DNA from: Prorocentrum cordatum
Taxonomy: Eukaryota; Sar; Dinophyceae; Prorocentrales; Prorocentraceae
Assembly (NCBI GenBank): GCA_963575745.1
Contig: CAUYUJ010008557.1
Span: 557,636 to 621,635 of the forward strand
Length of the DNA stretch: 64,000 bases
Direction of reading: 5' to 3'
Positions 1-10,125 of this stretch are shown piece by piece (within the stretch, counting starts at the first letter, position 1; each line of letters opens with the position of its first letter). A program made the translations under genes and the position numbers. The notes below the pieces were generated by a model, which was given only the letters and a program-made list of their open reading frames with translations, was not told where the DNA came from and ran no database searches.

Positions 1-169
1 CCTCCTCCTCCTCCTCCTCCTTGGATCCCCCATCCCCCCCCCATCCTCGGCCCCCCTTCATCCTATTCCGCGCGCCTCCTCCCCGCGGGCCCGCCAGGGC
101 TTGGCTGAAGACGCAGAACGTCATGAAGCAGTGCAAGGCGATGAAGGGCTTTACTACGGCGGTGAGGGC

Positions 170-540
170 ATCAAGAGATGTGAGGAGGAGAAGGAGGAGA
201 GAGAGGAGGCGAGGATCGAGGAGGCAGGAGGAGGCCTCCGGCAAGAGGAACAGGAGGAGGATGAGGAGGAGAAAGAGGAGGAGGAGGAGGAGGAGTAGGA
301 GGAGGAATAGGAGGAGAAAGAGGAGGAGGAGGAGGAGGACGAGGAGGAAGATGAGGAGGAGAAATAGGAGGAGACAGAGGAGGAGCAGGAGGAGGAGGAG
401 GAGTAGGAGGAGGAGGAGGAGGAGAAAGAGGAGGAGGAGGAGGAGGACGAGGAGGAAGATGAGGAGGAGAAATAGGAGGAGACAGAGGAGGAGCAGGAGG
501 AGGAGGAGGAGTAGGAGGAGGAGGAGGAATGCATGGGCAG
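170..540. repeat. AGG/GAG trinucleotide purine tract
   Basis: Degenerate (AGG)n/(GAG)n array on the plus strand. It contains an internal duplication of about 115 bp: the block near 318-400 recurs near 430-515. The Arg/Glu-rich and Ser-rich frames open here are by-products of the trinucleotide period and are not called as genes. Confidence 0.9.
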
Positions 541-556
541 ATGTTGGTGAGCGGAG

Positions 557-1173
557 GTGGATGACCAGACTGGGGAGATGCTGCATCGCCGCCTGCTGAA
601 GTACGACGATTACTTCACGCAGAAGGAGAAGACGATCGAGACCAAGTTCTCCTCCGAGAAGGTTCCCCTCGAGGCCGCCCGCGCAGCCAAGCAGATCAGC
701 CAGAAGAGGAAGGCGCGCTTGGACATCGTGGAGCCCCGCCTTAAACCTTTGCGCATCCAATGCAGGATACGCCATCGAGCAGATCGATGGCGTATCCTGC
801 AATGGATGCGCAAGGGTGCGAGGTTCAGGCGATATCGAGCGCCCCTGGCCAGGGCATCGGGCAGTCATCCAGCGACGTGGGTTCCTCCGCTAGCGAGGCG
901 TCGTGTGAGTCGAGCGATGATGAGATCGAGCGCGTCGAGAGCGCGAAGAAGAAGAAGATGGGCAAGAACGACAGCTCGGCGGCAATCGACAAATCAAATG
1001 TGGTGTTCGGACGAGTGGCCTCTCTCGAGGCGGTGTTTGAGGGCCTCCAGAAGAAGTCGGAGAGCTGGTACACTCCTTTCGCCCCAGGGGTGGAGAAGGG
1101 GCTCGCCACCCTTCAGGGGCTGAAGTTGGAGCTGACGGCTATCATCCAGGGGTTTCTAGGGGAAGATGGCTGA
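557..1173 (+). CDS. Hypothetical protein gene interrupted by a 65-bp hairpin
   Basis: Two plus-strand reading frames abut at a hairpin. The first begins with ATG at 557 and reads a charged segment (YDDYFTQKEK, then AARAAKQISQKRKARLDIVE) up to 748. The second is open from before 814 to a stop at 1171-1173, with a Ser/Asp/Glu-rich part (SSDDEIERVESAKKKK) and a more globular C-terminus (VASLEAVFEGLQKKSESWY). They are in different frames (557 mod 3 = 2; the second frame mod 3 = 1). Removing exactly 749-813 joins them in frame into about 183 residues. No domain is recognised; the N-terminal half is lysine-rich and probably helical. The start is uncertain because a purine repeat lies directly upstream. 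That this is a real gene is an inference from non-repetitive composition and the frame relationship. Confidence 0.45.
749..813. repeat. Near-perfect 30-bp inverted repeat, 5-nt loop
   Basis: Left arm 749-778 and right arm 784-813 are reverse complements at 29 of 30 positions, separated by the loop GCAGA at 779-783. The arms begin TTGCGCATCC and end GGATGCGCAA. The structure sits between two coding-like frames, and its 65-nt length is exactly what is needed to put them in the same frame. Confidence 0.93.
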
Positions 1174-1189
1174 GGGGGATGGCCGAGGA

Positions 1190-1351
1190 GGCCTAGGAGG
1201 GAGGCACGGGAGGGGGAGGAAGAGGAAGAGGGGGAGAAGGAGGAGGATGAGGAGGAGGAGGAGAAGGAGGAGGAGGAGGCAAGGAAGTAGGAGGATGAGG
1301 AGTAGGATGAGGATGAGGAGGATGAGACGAGGCCACCTCGAAGCCTCAGCC

Positions 1352-1383
<32 letters not shown>

Positions 1384-1500
1384 CCCTCCTCCTCCTCCTT
1401 CTCCTCCTCCTCCCCATCCTGCTCATTCTGCTCCTCCTCCTCGTCCTCATCCTCCTCCTCCTCCTCCTCCTCTTCCCTCCTCCTCCTCGATCCATCTCGT
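1190..1500. repeat. AGG tract meeting a TCC tract (inverted low-complexity block)
   Basis: Plus-strand purine repeats (1190-1330) are followed by pyrimidine (TCC)n repeats (1345-1490), so the two halves could pair as one long imperfect hairpin. No gene is seen. From 1500 to 1735 there are GAGGCC/TCGAGG-rich degenerate repeats. Confidence 0.75.
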
Positions 1501-1734
1501 GATCTCGGGGCTTCTCGAGGCCTTCGGAGCTGGGTGGCCTCTCGAGGCCGTCTTGAGATCTTCTCGAGGCCATCGATCTGGGGGCCTTCGAGGCCCAAGC
1601 GGTCGGAGCTCGAGATGGCCCCGAGGCTGTCATCGCCCCGTGTCCCCTCCCCGTCCGCGAGCCAGGTCGGGCGAGGAGACCATGTCCCTTGACGAGATCG
1701 AGGGTAAGCTGGCCAAGGACGCCGAGCCAGCAGC

Positions 1735-2220
1735 GATGACGATGGTGATGGCGATGACGACGAGGGCGACGATGACGATGACGACGACGAAGACGACGAT
1801 TACGGTTGACGTTGACGATGGCGATGACTAATTACGATGACGACGATGATGACGATGATGATGATGACGACGATAGCGAAGACGACGAGGGCGACGACTA
1901 TGATGACGAGGACAATGGCGATGACGAAGATGACGACGAGAACGATGATGACGAAGGGGCGGTGACGATGATGACGATGATGACGATGATGACGATGATG
2001 ACGATGATGACGAAGATGACGAAGATGATACCGATCACGACGGACGAGGATTGCCAAGACGACGAGAACGACACTGGCAACGAAGACGACGAAGATGGCC
2101 AAGACGCCGAGGACGACAACGATCCTCGACGATCCCGCCCCGCAGGAGTTGGACATGTGGGAGGCGATGAAGCCGATCATGGAGAGCACGAAGAAGGCTA
2201 AGATGATCATCTCGTTCGAC
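1735..2220. repeat. GAC/GAT trinucleotide array
   Basis: Degenerate (GATGAC)n array encoding Asp-rich or Met/Thr-rich frames with no globular segment. The last 90 bases (about 2130-2220) read as a more ordinary sequence but are too short to call. From 2240 to 2900 there are CTTGCATCC short repeats, TCC-rich DNA and a GAGAGG run, with no supported gene. Confidence 0.85.
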
Positions 2221-2934
2221 GAAATCTAAAAGGGCTGGGGGGCGCTAGGGCTAGCGTGGCCAGGCGTTATACAGGTGCCTTGCATCCTCGGCGTCACAGG
2301 TACCTTGCATCCTTGGCTCTGAGTGCCTTGCACCCTTGCCCTTGGCCTTACGGTGTCCCTTGGGTCTTGCATCGTTGCCGACTAGGTCGTCCTTGTCGAC
2401 GTCGCCCGTCCCCCTCCATATCTTTTTCCTCTTCCTCGTCAGCCTCCTCCTCTTCCTCCTCGCCCTCCTCCTCTCCATCCTCCTCTGTCTCTTCCTCCTC
2501 TCCCTCGCCCGTTTCGTCTTCATCGTCGTCGTCGTCGATCGCCGTCGATCGTAGATCATGTGTAGTCCTAGCGTCTGGGCCGTCGTCGTGGTCGTCGCCA
2601 TCGTCCGTCGAAGACGCCATCGTCTTCGCCGATCCCCGTCGCCCGTCGTCGCCCACCGCCGCCTGGCCGCGCCAGCTCTAGCGAGCGGGCGCAAGCGTAG
2701 AGCAGCAGCATGCTCGTTCGACGAGGATCTCGAGGTGTCGGCTCGGCGAAGAGTGAGATTCGAAGGGGGGCGAGGAGAGGGGCAAGGAGAGGAGAGGAGA
2801 GGAGAGGAGATGAGAGGAGAGGAGGGGAGGAGGGGGTGCCACAGGAAGAGGAGAGGAGCCACAAGAAGATGAGTGGGGACAAAATGGGAGTGAGGAGAGG
2901 AGAGGGGCCACGAGAAGAAGGAGAGAGGAAAGCT

Positions 2935-3115
2935 CGAGATGATTCGATATCGAGGCACTTGTCGTGCTCAGTCGCTGTTTCGATTCGGAGTCGATTTGGC
3001 ATGCCTGATCGGGTCCAGATCCGATTCGATTCGTATTCGGATCCTGGTTCGGACTCGATCGGACTCGGTGAGGATCGAGTTCGGACTCGATATCGTGTCT
3101 CATATGGTGGGCATC
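2935..3115. repeat. Degenerate GATTCG/GATCGG hexamer repeat
   Basis: About 180 bp made of diverged TCGGAT/GATTCG/TCGATC hexamers, many self-complementary. The following 3120-3730 is GC-rich single-copy-looking DNA with GTCGAC-rich patches and no gene that I can support. Confidence 0.65.
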
Positions 3116-3740
3116 GATATCCTGTGCTGACTTCGGTCGACGTCGAGGTCGCCGTCGACCGATTGCGCCGTCGACGATCGACGAGTCGACGACATCGATG
3201 TCGACGGAGGCCCGCAGAGGACATGACGTCAACCGGTTTCCACCGACATGCGATGTCTTGTTTTTTTTTGTTTGTTCGCGCGTGCCGCGCGGCCCCATGG
3301 GCCTCAAGACAAACGCCGAAAGCGCGGCGAGGGGCCCAACAGGCCGTCCAGCTGTACGCGACATGCTCGTCGGTGCGTCTTTGCAGCTGCCAGCGCGCGG
3401 CACCGCGCGGGTGGCGCGACCGCTCGACGGCGCCAGTTGCGGCGCGACAGCGGTCGCAGTGAACAAAGTGCGACCGTGCATTCCCAGTTCTCCTCCTCGG
3501 ATCCTTCTCCTCCTCCCAGACCTGGTCCCTGGGGTCCAGGTCGCGATTCTCCTGAGGGGCCCGAAGATAATCGCGCTTCCAATTCGCATCCAAGTTCTAG
3601 GCGGCATGCCGCACTGGCGCGAAGGAGCGCGATCCGATCGAGGGGGGGCGAGCGACTGAACGCACTGCTGGTGAATATGGGAAGGGCAGGGGAGACCGCA
3701 AGGTGATGTGGCATGGTCACGTTCGAAGTTCTGAGCGTGC

Positions 3741-6063
3741 ATGGTGGCTGCGCGCTGTTCTCGCAAGGTTCCGTTCTCCCAGGCCATATTGGTTCAAGTG
3801 CATGTTCCTATACTCGTTTGTTTCACCAAATTGTGTTTCACCGTACTGGGTTTCACATTGACCGTCATTCTTCCACGATCGGGGAGAGCAGCCGCACTCG
3901 AGCTGTCGCTGGCATCCTCATCGTCTGCGCGCCCTGGACCAACCCCAGCGATTACCAGCGCTCCCGACGGGGCCTCATATCTCCCCAGAGCCAGTGATGA
4001 ATCGAATGACGGAGGCACTGGATTACGACCGTATCTTTTGAGCGAGGGGAAATCTGGTACTTTAAATGCCAAACAGGTTTGTGTTACATCCTACTGGGCA
4101 ACCCGAAGCGGATCAAGAGGAGTAGCCGATTTAGCCTTGCACCCAGACTCTACGCATTTTGCGGGTCACCTCGAGAGCATCCTGAACTTACGAAAGAATG
4201 AAAGCTTCTACCTAGTGGACATTCCGATGTGGAACTCTGAGAGCCAAACTCGGGTGTACAAGCCTCTTCCTTTCAATCTTCCCCACGAAGTGTTTGCAGC
4301 AGAAGCCGAAGCACATCCCGCTGAGTGGAACCCTTCTGGCTACGACGACCTCCCCAACGCCCTGTACAAGCATCCTGTCTACCAATCCCATGGACCCAAG
4401 GCTGTACCTCTAGGGTACTACAGCGACGGAGTTCCCTTCACGAAAAAAGACTCCTTCGTAAGCCACTACATGTCGAGCCACTTGACAAAATCCAGGACCC
4501 TTCTGTGTGTCATCAAGAAGTCAGACATGTGCCAATGTGGATGCAGGGGGTTCTGTACTTGGGGGGCCATATGTCGAATCCTGGTCTGGAGCTTCAACAC
4601 GCTAGCATTGGGGAAGTGGCCTGCGACAAATCATCTCGGCGAGCCTTTCGGTGATTGGAGAGGCGACTACAGGGGCTTCGACCTGTATGATGGTTTCGCT
4701 GGGGCGCTGATAGAATACAGAGCAGACTTACTCGAGCTGATCGGGATGTTAGGCGTTAAGAACTGGAAGAACCCCCTCAACCCGCGCCTGTGCTGCTCAA
4801 CAACAAGGCCCGCGGGTCTGGAACAACCCCGCTAATACTGCAACACTCGAGAAACTCTTCAATGCGGCAGGCCGCGCTCCAGATATATAGATCTGGAGCT
4901 GGATGTAGATATGTCTCGGCGGCAGCGACATTAAACAGTTTCCGAATGTTGCCAGTTTAAGCATTGTTGTTCTAGGCCACCTTTATAGGGACGGCATGTT
5001 CAACTTCCTTCGGACCATTCGTGATGCTTCGTGGGTCAGAAGAGACGCGACTGCATATACTACAATGGTTGCTAGAAGCGTTACCACTCGTACTTTGCAC
5101 TCTGCAGACGACGTCAGGACACTTAAGACTTACATGGACTTCAGCGATGAGTTCGGGGGCTTCGCTGTTCATACCTACTGCCCAGAGTTCAATCTTGCCA
5201 GGGGCCACCGCCTTCTGGAGAAAGGCCAGGTGCGGGATGCACACGATTTGAGTTCACTGGTGTTTCCCGCTGTGCTTTTCTTTTTCAATGCGCTGAACCA
5301 CATGGGGTTAAACCTCCTCTGCCCTCTGATGGATATATGTGGGTTCGACATGCTTTCTCTCCACTTGGATTAAATGCATGTTCTCGATCTAGGTGCGTGC
5401 CAATTCTTGTGCGGAGCTGTGATGCGGACCCTAGTGCTCAACAACTTTTGTCGCAGCAGGAAACGATTGAGGGAGTGCAGGATCAAAGAGAACATGCAGT
5501 TTTTGAATCGGAGGTTGCGCTCATATTACCTTGCTTCTGATGGCACGCTTGGTGGCAGAAAGGGTTCCAAAACCAATATCGGGCGCTTGCCTTTCAAGAT
5601 GTTGGGTGAAGAACTTCGTCTCCCAGCTCGGCTGAAGTCCAAGGCGGCTGAGTGCAGACACCTCCTGCCCCTCATGGTGCTGCTCTGCCAAGAGTACACG
5701 GCATTCTTGGGCCACGGCGAGAAATATCTTTCGATGGCGGTGCTGGACATGAATGCTATTTATGATGTCATGGCTGCTGAGCCGCGTCATATGTCTGCAC
5801 GGGGCCTCAAGATATTGGAGCAGAGGACGTTGCATTTCTTGTGGGCGTGGAAATCGTATGGCGGGCACCTGGTTTACAAGTTCCACGCAGCGTATCATAT
5901 CGCCGAGCGCGCGGTGGAGCAGGGTAATCCCAGGGAATACTGGTGCTACTTCGACGAGCAAATGAACAAAGTGATGCAAGCAGTAGCACGCTCGCTGCAC
6001 CCAGGGCGCCAATTTTATGTTACGTTTCTGCGCAAAGTCCTGTTTCAATCACAGGCTGCCTAG
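3741..6063 (+). pseudogene. Broken transposase-like gene of a type seen in dinoflagellates
   Basis: The first ORF (3741-4835) carries VPLGYYSDGVPFTKKDSF and a Cys-rich motif, CQCGCRGFC, followed by a hydrophobic RILVWSF stretch. The second half is in another frame (from about 4940; clear from 4996) and reaches LSLHLD, an in-frame TAA at 5371-5373, then MHVLDLGACQFLCGAV and a long C-terminal region to 6063. I recall the order 'D-G-V...K-x-D', 'CxCGCRG-C' and 'H-x-LDLG' from uncharacterised, probably transposase-derived proteins in dinoflagellates. That is recollection, not a search. One frame change (about 4800-4990) plus one nonsense codon indicate an inactive copy. The reliable similarity starts near 4020; the N-terminal part of the first ORF may be chance. 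Alternatively it is an intron-containing host gene, but the stop at 5371 argues against that. Confidence 0.6.
4877..4898. other. Short palindromic hairpin between the two halves of the broken gene
   Basis: CTCCAGAT at 4877-4884 and ATCTGGAG at 4891-4898 flank the loop ATATAG. It lies in the interval where the reading frame changes. Confidence 0.6.
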
Positions 6064-6090
6064 GATCCACTATTACTCATTACATCATCC

Positions 6091-6430
6091 ATGACCTCCC
6101 TCCTCCCTCCCTCCTCCCACCCTCCCTTCCCCTCCCTCTCCTCCCTCCCCCAATCCTTTCTCCTCCCGCCATTCATGATTCATGATCATGATCATCATCA
6201 CCATCATCATCATCATCATCATCACCGTCCCCGTCTCACCTCCCTTGGTCTCACCCGCGCCCCGACTCGAAGACGCCAGCGGCACGGCGGCGAAAGGAGC
6301 GGGCCATGCTCCTCTTCTTACCTCCCTCCTCTCCCCCTCCTGCCCTCCCTTTTCCCCCCCTTCCCCCTCCCCCCCCCTTCCCTCCCCCCCGGCCCCTCTC
6401 CCCCGCCACCCCTCCTTCAGATCAGGTGTG
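6091..6430. repeat. Pyrimidine-rich CCTCCC tract with a short CAT repeat
   Basis: CTCCC/TCC-rich pyrimidine DNA interrupted by ATGATCATG and (CAT)n around 6170-6225, then more CCTCCC/CCCTTCC. No gene. Confidence 0.8.
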
Positions 6431-6650
6431 CTGTTCGAAGGATAGGCGCTGGGGCGCCGTCGTCCTCATCGGCGTCGTCCTCCCAGTTTTTTTTTGTTGT
6501 TTATTCAGTTTTTCGAGAGTTCGGGTCCGACCTCGGGGCCGCCAGTGGGTCCCCTAGTGGGTCCCCGACCTTGGCGTCGCCAGTTTGGTCCGTGGGTCCC
6601 CGCGGTTTGCTCTGGGCTCGGAATCGCTGTCTGTCGTGCACCTCCCGCGT

Positions 6651-6851
6651 ATGTGACAGACCTGCAGTGGGAAAACAGATTAATTTCGGGTTCCCAGGGC
6701 CACCCGAAAAATTCAAGGTGAAAATTCTGCTTCCAGTTAGGGGCCCCTCGAACAGGCTCGCGGCTGCATGCGCATATATGACAGAGTGTACAAGTAGGGG
6801 GGATTCGGATCCCCAGGGGCACCACATCAAAAATTCAATGTGCAAACTTTG
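6651..6851. repeat. Pair of diverged direct repeats, about 78 bp each
   Basis: The segment 6651-6730 (TGTGACAGAC..., CCCAGGGCCACC..., AAAATTCAAGGTG) recurs diverged at 6774-6851 (TATGACAGAG..., CCCCAGGGGCACC..., AAAATTCAATGTG). No coding capacity is evident. A (TCC)n run follows at 6930-6998. The interval 7000-7550 contains T-rich patches and GC-rich DNA without a supported gene. Confidence 0.6.
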
Positions 6852-7554
6852 ATTTAAGGAGCCCGTCGGCCGCAGAGCCCCATCGGGGAGTGAGCTCTGC
6901 GATATACCCCGCTGGGGCCACTGAAAATCAATCCTCCTCCTCTTCCTCCTCCTCCTCCTCCTCCTCTTCTTCCTCCTCCTCCTCCTCCTCCTCCTCTGTC
7001 GCGGCCAGGCGCAGCACTGGTAGCGGAGCTAGCATTGGTGAGTTGTTAGCCAACATCATCATGTCATGTTTTTTTTACATGTCGTGATTTTTGTCAGATG
7101 TCTTTTTTTTTCTCCAATGTCTTACCTCGGCGTAGTGATTTTTTCACGACTCCAACATGCCTGGGAAGAGCTGCGGTGGGAACGGTTGGTGCGGTGCTGG
7201 ATCCGGCGCGCCGCAGTGGTGACCCTGTGCGCCCGGGGAGTTGGCCTTCCGCAGCCCCGCCCCGCAGTGCCCCCCGGAGGGGCGGATTCTGTTTTTTGCA
7301 ATACTGTTTCCAGTATTCGCGTTACCCCTCTGCAGCTGCAGCTAGTTGCGGTGCCGCGCTACTGTGATTAGTGCGCTTGGCACCCAGGGTTTTGCGCGGG
7401 GTGATGGCGGGCCCGCCTTCCTTCCTCCTCTCCGGCTCCCTGCCCCTCGCCCCTCCTCTGTCTCATTGGCGGACCCCTAGGGCCATCTTTGTTTGGAGGG
7501 AGGGTGGGCGCCGTTAGGGCGATCCCCCTGGGGAGCGGCCCGGGGCGGGCGTGG

Positions 7555-7879
7555 GCGGAGAGCCTGCGGCTGTGCTCGCGGTCGTCGCCAAAGTATGGCT
7601 CTCCCTCCTTCTGTTCAGTTAACGGGGCTAGGGGGGGAATATGGTTTCGTTTGGCATGCGCCTAAACGGTTTTATTCCCCCCTGGCCGTAGTGCTCTGTC
7701 GCCCCTCCTCCCCCCTGCTCCCGCAGCTGTTTAGGTTAAGCAGCGCTTTTTCCACCTCCCACCCCACAACTCTGTTCCCCCGTCTTTTGGACGGGGCGGA
7801 GAGCCTGCGGCTGTGCTCGCGGTCGTCGCCAAAATATGGCCCCCCCTCCTTCTGTTCAGTTAACGGGGCTAGGAGGGGA
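7555..7879. repeat. 84-bp direct repeat pair spaced by 241 bp
   Basis: 7555-7638 and 7796-7879 share the sequence beginning GCGGAGAGCCTGCGGCTGTG and ending at AACGGGGCTAG plus G-rich bases, with only a few differences. Function unknown. Confidence 0.85.
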
Positions 7880-7909
7880 CTACATATATAATATAAGCCG
7901 GGAAACCGC

Positions 7910-7966
7910 GAGATCTGGCAATCAGGTAAACACTCCTTGTCACAACAGGAGTGCTTGCCAGATCTC
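7910..7966. other. Two-tier stem-loop followed by a polypyrimidine-AG
   Basis: Outer arms GAGATCTGGCAA (7910-7921) and TTGCCAGATCTC (7955-7966) are perfectly complementary. Inner arms CACTCCT (7931-7937) and AGGAGTG (7947-7953) add a second stem. Some 40-60 bases downstream is a pyrimidine run, CTTTTTTTCCCTACCTAG (about 8002-8019), of the kind used as a 3' splice or trans-splice acceptor. No ORF was found that would use it. Confidence 0.75.
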
Positions 7967-8124
7967 ATGTTTTTAGGTATTGTTTTATCATATATGTTTC
8001 CTTTTTTTCCCTACCTAGGCTCTGCCTAGAAGGGTTCTTATTCTCTTTGCTGAGAGGGGCCGGGCAGTGGGCCCCGCCCCGGGCGGTTCCCCCAGGATCC
8101 GCCCCCCCGGTTCCCGCAGTTGCG

Positions 8125-8300
8125 CCCCCTTAGCTTAGCGTTGCTTCTCTCATCTCAGCTTAGCTTATTTTCATTTTAGCTTAGCTAAGCTTCATCTTAG
8201 CTCAGGTTTACCTTAGCTTAGCTTACCTTCATCTCATAGCAGCGCAGAGCTTTAGCATAGCAGAGCACGGCATAGCATAGCGTAGCATAGCATCGCGCAA
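8125..8300. repeat. TTAGC / CATAGC short tandem repeats
   Basis: Degenerate pentamer repeats (TTAGC, 8130-8230) grade into CATAGC hexamers (8235-8300). Not coding. Confidence 0.8.
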
Positions 8301-8619
8301 CACTGCCCGGCGCCGCCGCAGCAGCGGCTGCTCAGGCGCGAGGGGCCAGGGGGGGGGCGGAGGGGCGGCTGGCGGGTGGCGTACAGTGCGCACAGTAGAT
8401 AAGTAAACACAGCGCAATTGGCTAGGCGACGGAGGGTCTAGGGCCCCTATTATGGCCCGGGCTAGCACCTGGCACTGTTGGCAGCGCGAGTGCAAGCGGG
8501 CGCGCGCGAACCTCGTGCGCGCTCACCCTCGCCCTCCACCCCCCCATCATCATTTTGCCCCTCCCGCCGCCCTCGTCGTCGCGCTACCTCGCAAAGAGCC
8601 TGGCTCAAGCCTCTTATCA

Positions 8620-9300
8620 TTAGATGATGCGCAGGGCGATGTCCTTCCACCCCTTCGACGCGCCACTCGAGCCCGCGGTCGCTGGCTTGAACTTCTTATT
8701 GGTCGCCGCCACGTTGGTCGCATGCCTCCCGCGCCCGGGGGCGAGGGCGAACGCCTCGGCGCGGTCGCCCCAGATGCGCGTCACCTCGGAGACGACCGAC
8801 TCGGAGCTTTCTTTCTTCTCGCAGATCGGGTCGGCAGTAGCCGCCGTGACGAGCGGCAGCTTGACGTCGATCTTGTAGGTCTGCTCCTTAGCCGGGAGAG
8901 TCTCGGCGAACTTGAAAGTCAAGCTGCTTTCTTTGAAATCCAGCATCGTGGTGGCCCTCTCTGCGGCCTCTCCAGCGTCGGGCTTCGCCCCGATTGTCCG
9001 CGCCAGCCACGCCGGCGAGAAGTTGTTCACGTAAGGGCTGTTGTCCAGCACGCCTGGTCGCACGTAGATGGGCAGATTGTCGAACGCGCAGAGCTTGAAC
9101 GAGCCGACGGTCGGAATCAGCGTGATCGGGCCCCAGATGTTGAGCCTGATATCTCTGCTTGGGTTTTTGGCCCAGGCACCTGGCTTCTTGCCCGATGGGT
9201 CGCAGTGGCAGAACTCGTGGCCATCATCGGCGGTCGGCGCGTGCTCGAGCAAGCTCTGGGATGCAATGCGTTTGTGTAAGCTGTGCGCGAGGCATTCCAT
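8620..9300 (-). CDS. Hypothetical minus-strand coding stretch (226 codons open)
   Basis: Minus-strand frame open for 226 codons with ordinary, non-repetitive composition: WGPITLIPTVGSFKLCAFDN, then PIYVRPGVLDNSPYVNNFSP, and a Lys-rich C-terminus (NVAATNKKFKPA). It is not interrupted by trinucleotide repeats, unlike most long frames here. I do not recognise a family. The end of the frame at 8620 could be a true stop or the end of an exon. It may be the 3' part of a multi-exon minus-strand gene reaching to about 12 kb. Strand assignment rests on amino-acid composition only. Confidence 0.4.
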   Translation of the reverse strand: MECLAHSLHKRIASQSLLEHAPTADDGHEFCHCDPSGKKPGAWAKNPSRDIRLNIWGPITLIPTVGSFKLCAFDNLPIYVRPGVLDNSPYVNNFSPAWLARTIGAKPDAGEAAERATTMLDFKESSLTFKFAETLPAKEQTYKIDVKLPLVTAATADPICEKKESSESVVSEVTRIWGDRAEAFALAPGRGRHATNVAATNKKFKPATAGSSGASKGWKDIALRII

Positions 9301-9385
9301 GACCGAGCAACGGATAGTCGCAGGGGTCGTGCTGAGGGCGCCATCACCAGTAATTCCACCACCATTATTCTCATCCCTGACAATA

Positions 9386-9889
9386 TCAGTCGTTGTGCAT
9401 GTCCGTTAAAGAATCTTCCTCGAGCGTCTTGGGCTCGGCGGGCTGCTGGCTGCCATTCTCCACGAGCTGGGACTTGTCGGAGCCCTGATGTTGCCTCAGC
9501 CTGTCATGCGCACATTTCGCCTGCAATCTCGCTTTGCTAGACTGGATGGCCGAGTTCTCCTGCGCCGCGATCTGCTTCGGCGCCGACGAATCCGATGCGT
9601 GCTTCAGGAGCTTGGAAAACAAATTTGACCAGCGCACCTCTTCAGAAGCACCGCAGTCACCGATAGTCTTGGTCATGTCGCAGACGCCGATGTCGCCCAA
9701 CACCTCCAACAGGTTATCGCACCTCGCCCGGCGTCTCGCCTGCTCTTCGCGTCCTCGAACAGCGCCGGCACTGCGGGCGACTGGAGAAGGTTGATGGCGT
9801 AGTCGGCGCCGCGACGCAGAAGAGCCCGGCGCAATCCAACGAGGCGAACACTTCAGAGATGCCATCTGGCATGATATCCTGGCCGTCAA
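9386..9889 (-). CDS. Hypothetical minus-strand coding stretch (167 codons open)
   Basis: The minus-strand frame reads DNLLEVLGDIGVCDMTKTIG, then SNLFSKLLKHASDSSAPKQI and an Asp/Glu-containing C-terminus ending SLTDMHND before the stop at 9386. Composition suggests real coding sequence, especially between about 9390 and 9720. The first 60 codons are Arg-rich and less convincing. No family recognised. It lies 85 bp upstream (in minus-strand order) of the stretch at 8620-9300 and could be an upstream exon of the same gene or a separate gene. Confidence 0.4.
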   Translation of the reverse strand: MTARISCQMASLKCSPRWIAPGSSASRRRLRHQPSPVARSAGAVRGREEQARRRARCDNLLEVLGDIGVCDMTKTIGDCGASEEVRWSNLFSKLLKHASDSSAPKQIAAQENSAIQSSKARLQAKCAHDRLRQHQGSDKSQLVENGSQQPAEPKTLEEDSLTDMHND

Positions 9890-10125
9890 TGGCAGTCATC
9901 CGAGCAGAAGCGTTCTCGCTGTAGGTGGCCTTGCCCGACCTGAAGGCCCCCTGAAAATGTAATCGTCATCGTCGTCCTCCCCTGTCCTCCCTTCCCCCCT
10001 CTTACTCCTCCTCATTTTCTCTTCCTCGCCTTCCATTTCTCCGTTTCGCCCCCGCCTGCCCTCCCGTTCCCCCCCCCCCCCCTCCTCGTGACCCCTCGCG
10101 TCCTCAGTCCCCCCTCCAAGCCCTC

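Noticed and set aside
2568-3787. 341- and 369-codon minus-strand frames
   Set aside because: Ser/Arg-rich translations of hexamer and GAGAGG repeats, mutually overlapping, with no domain.
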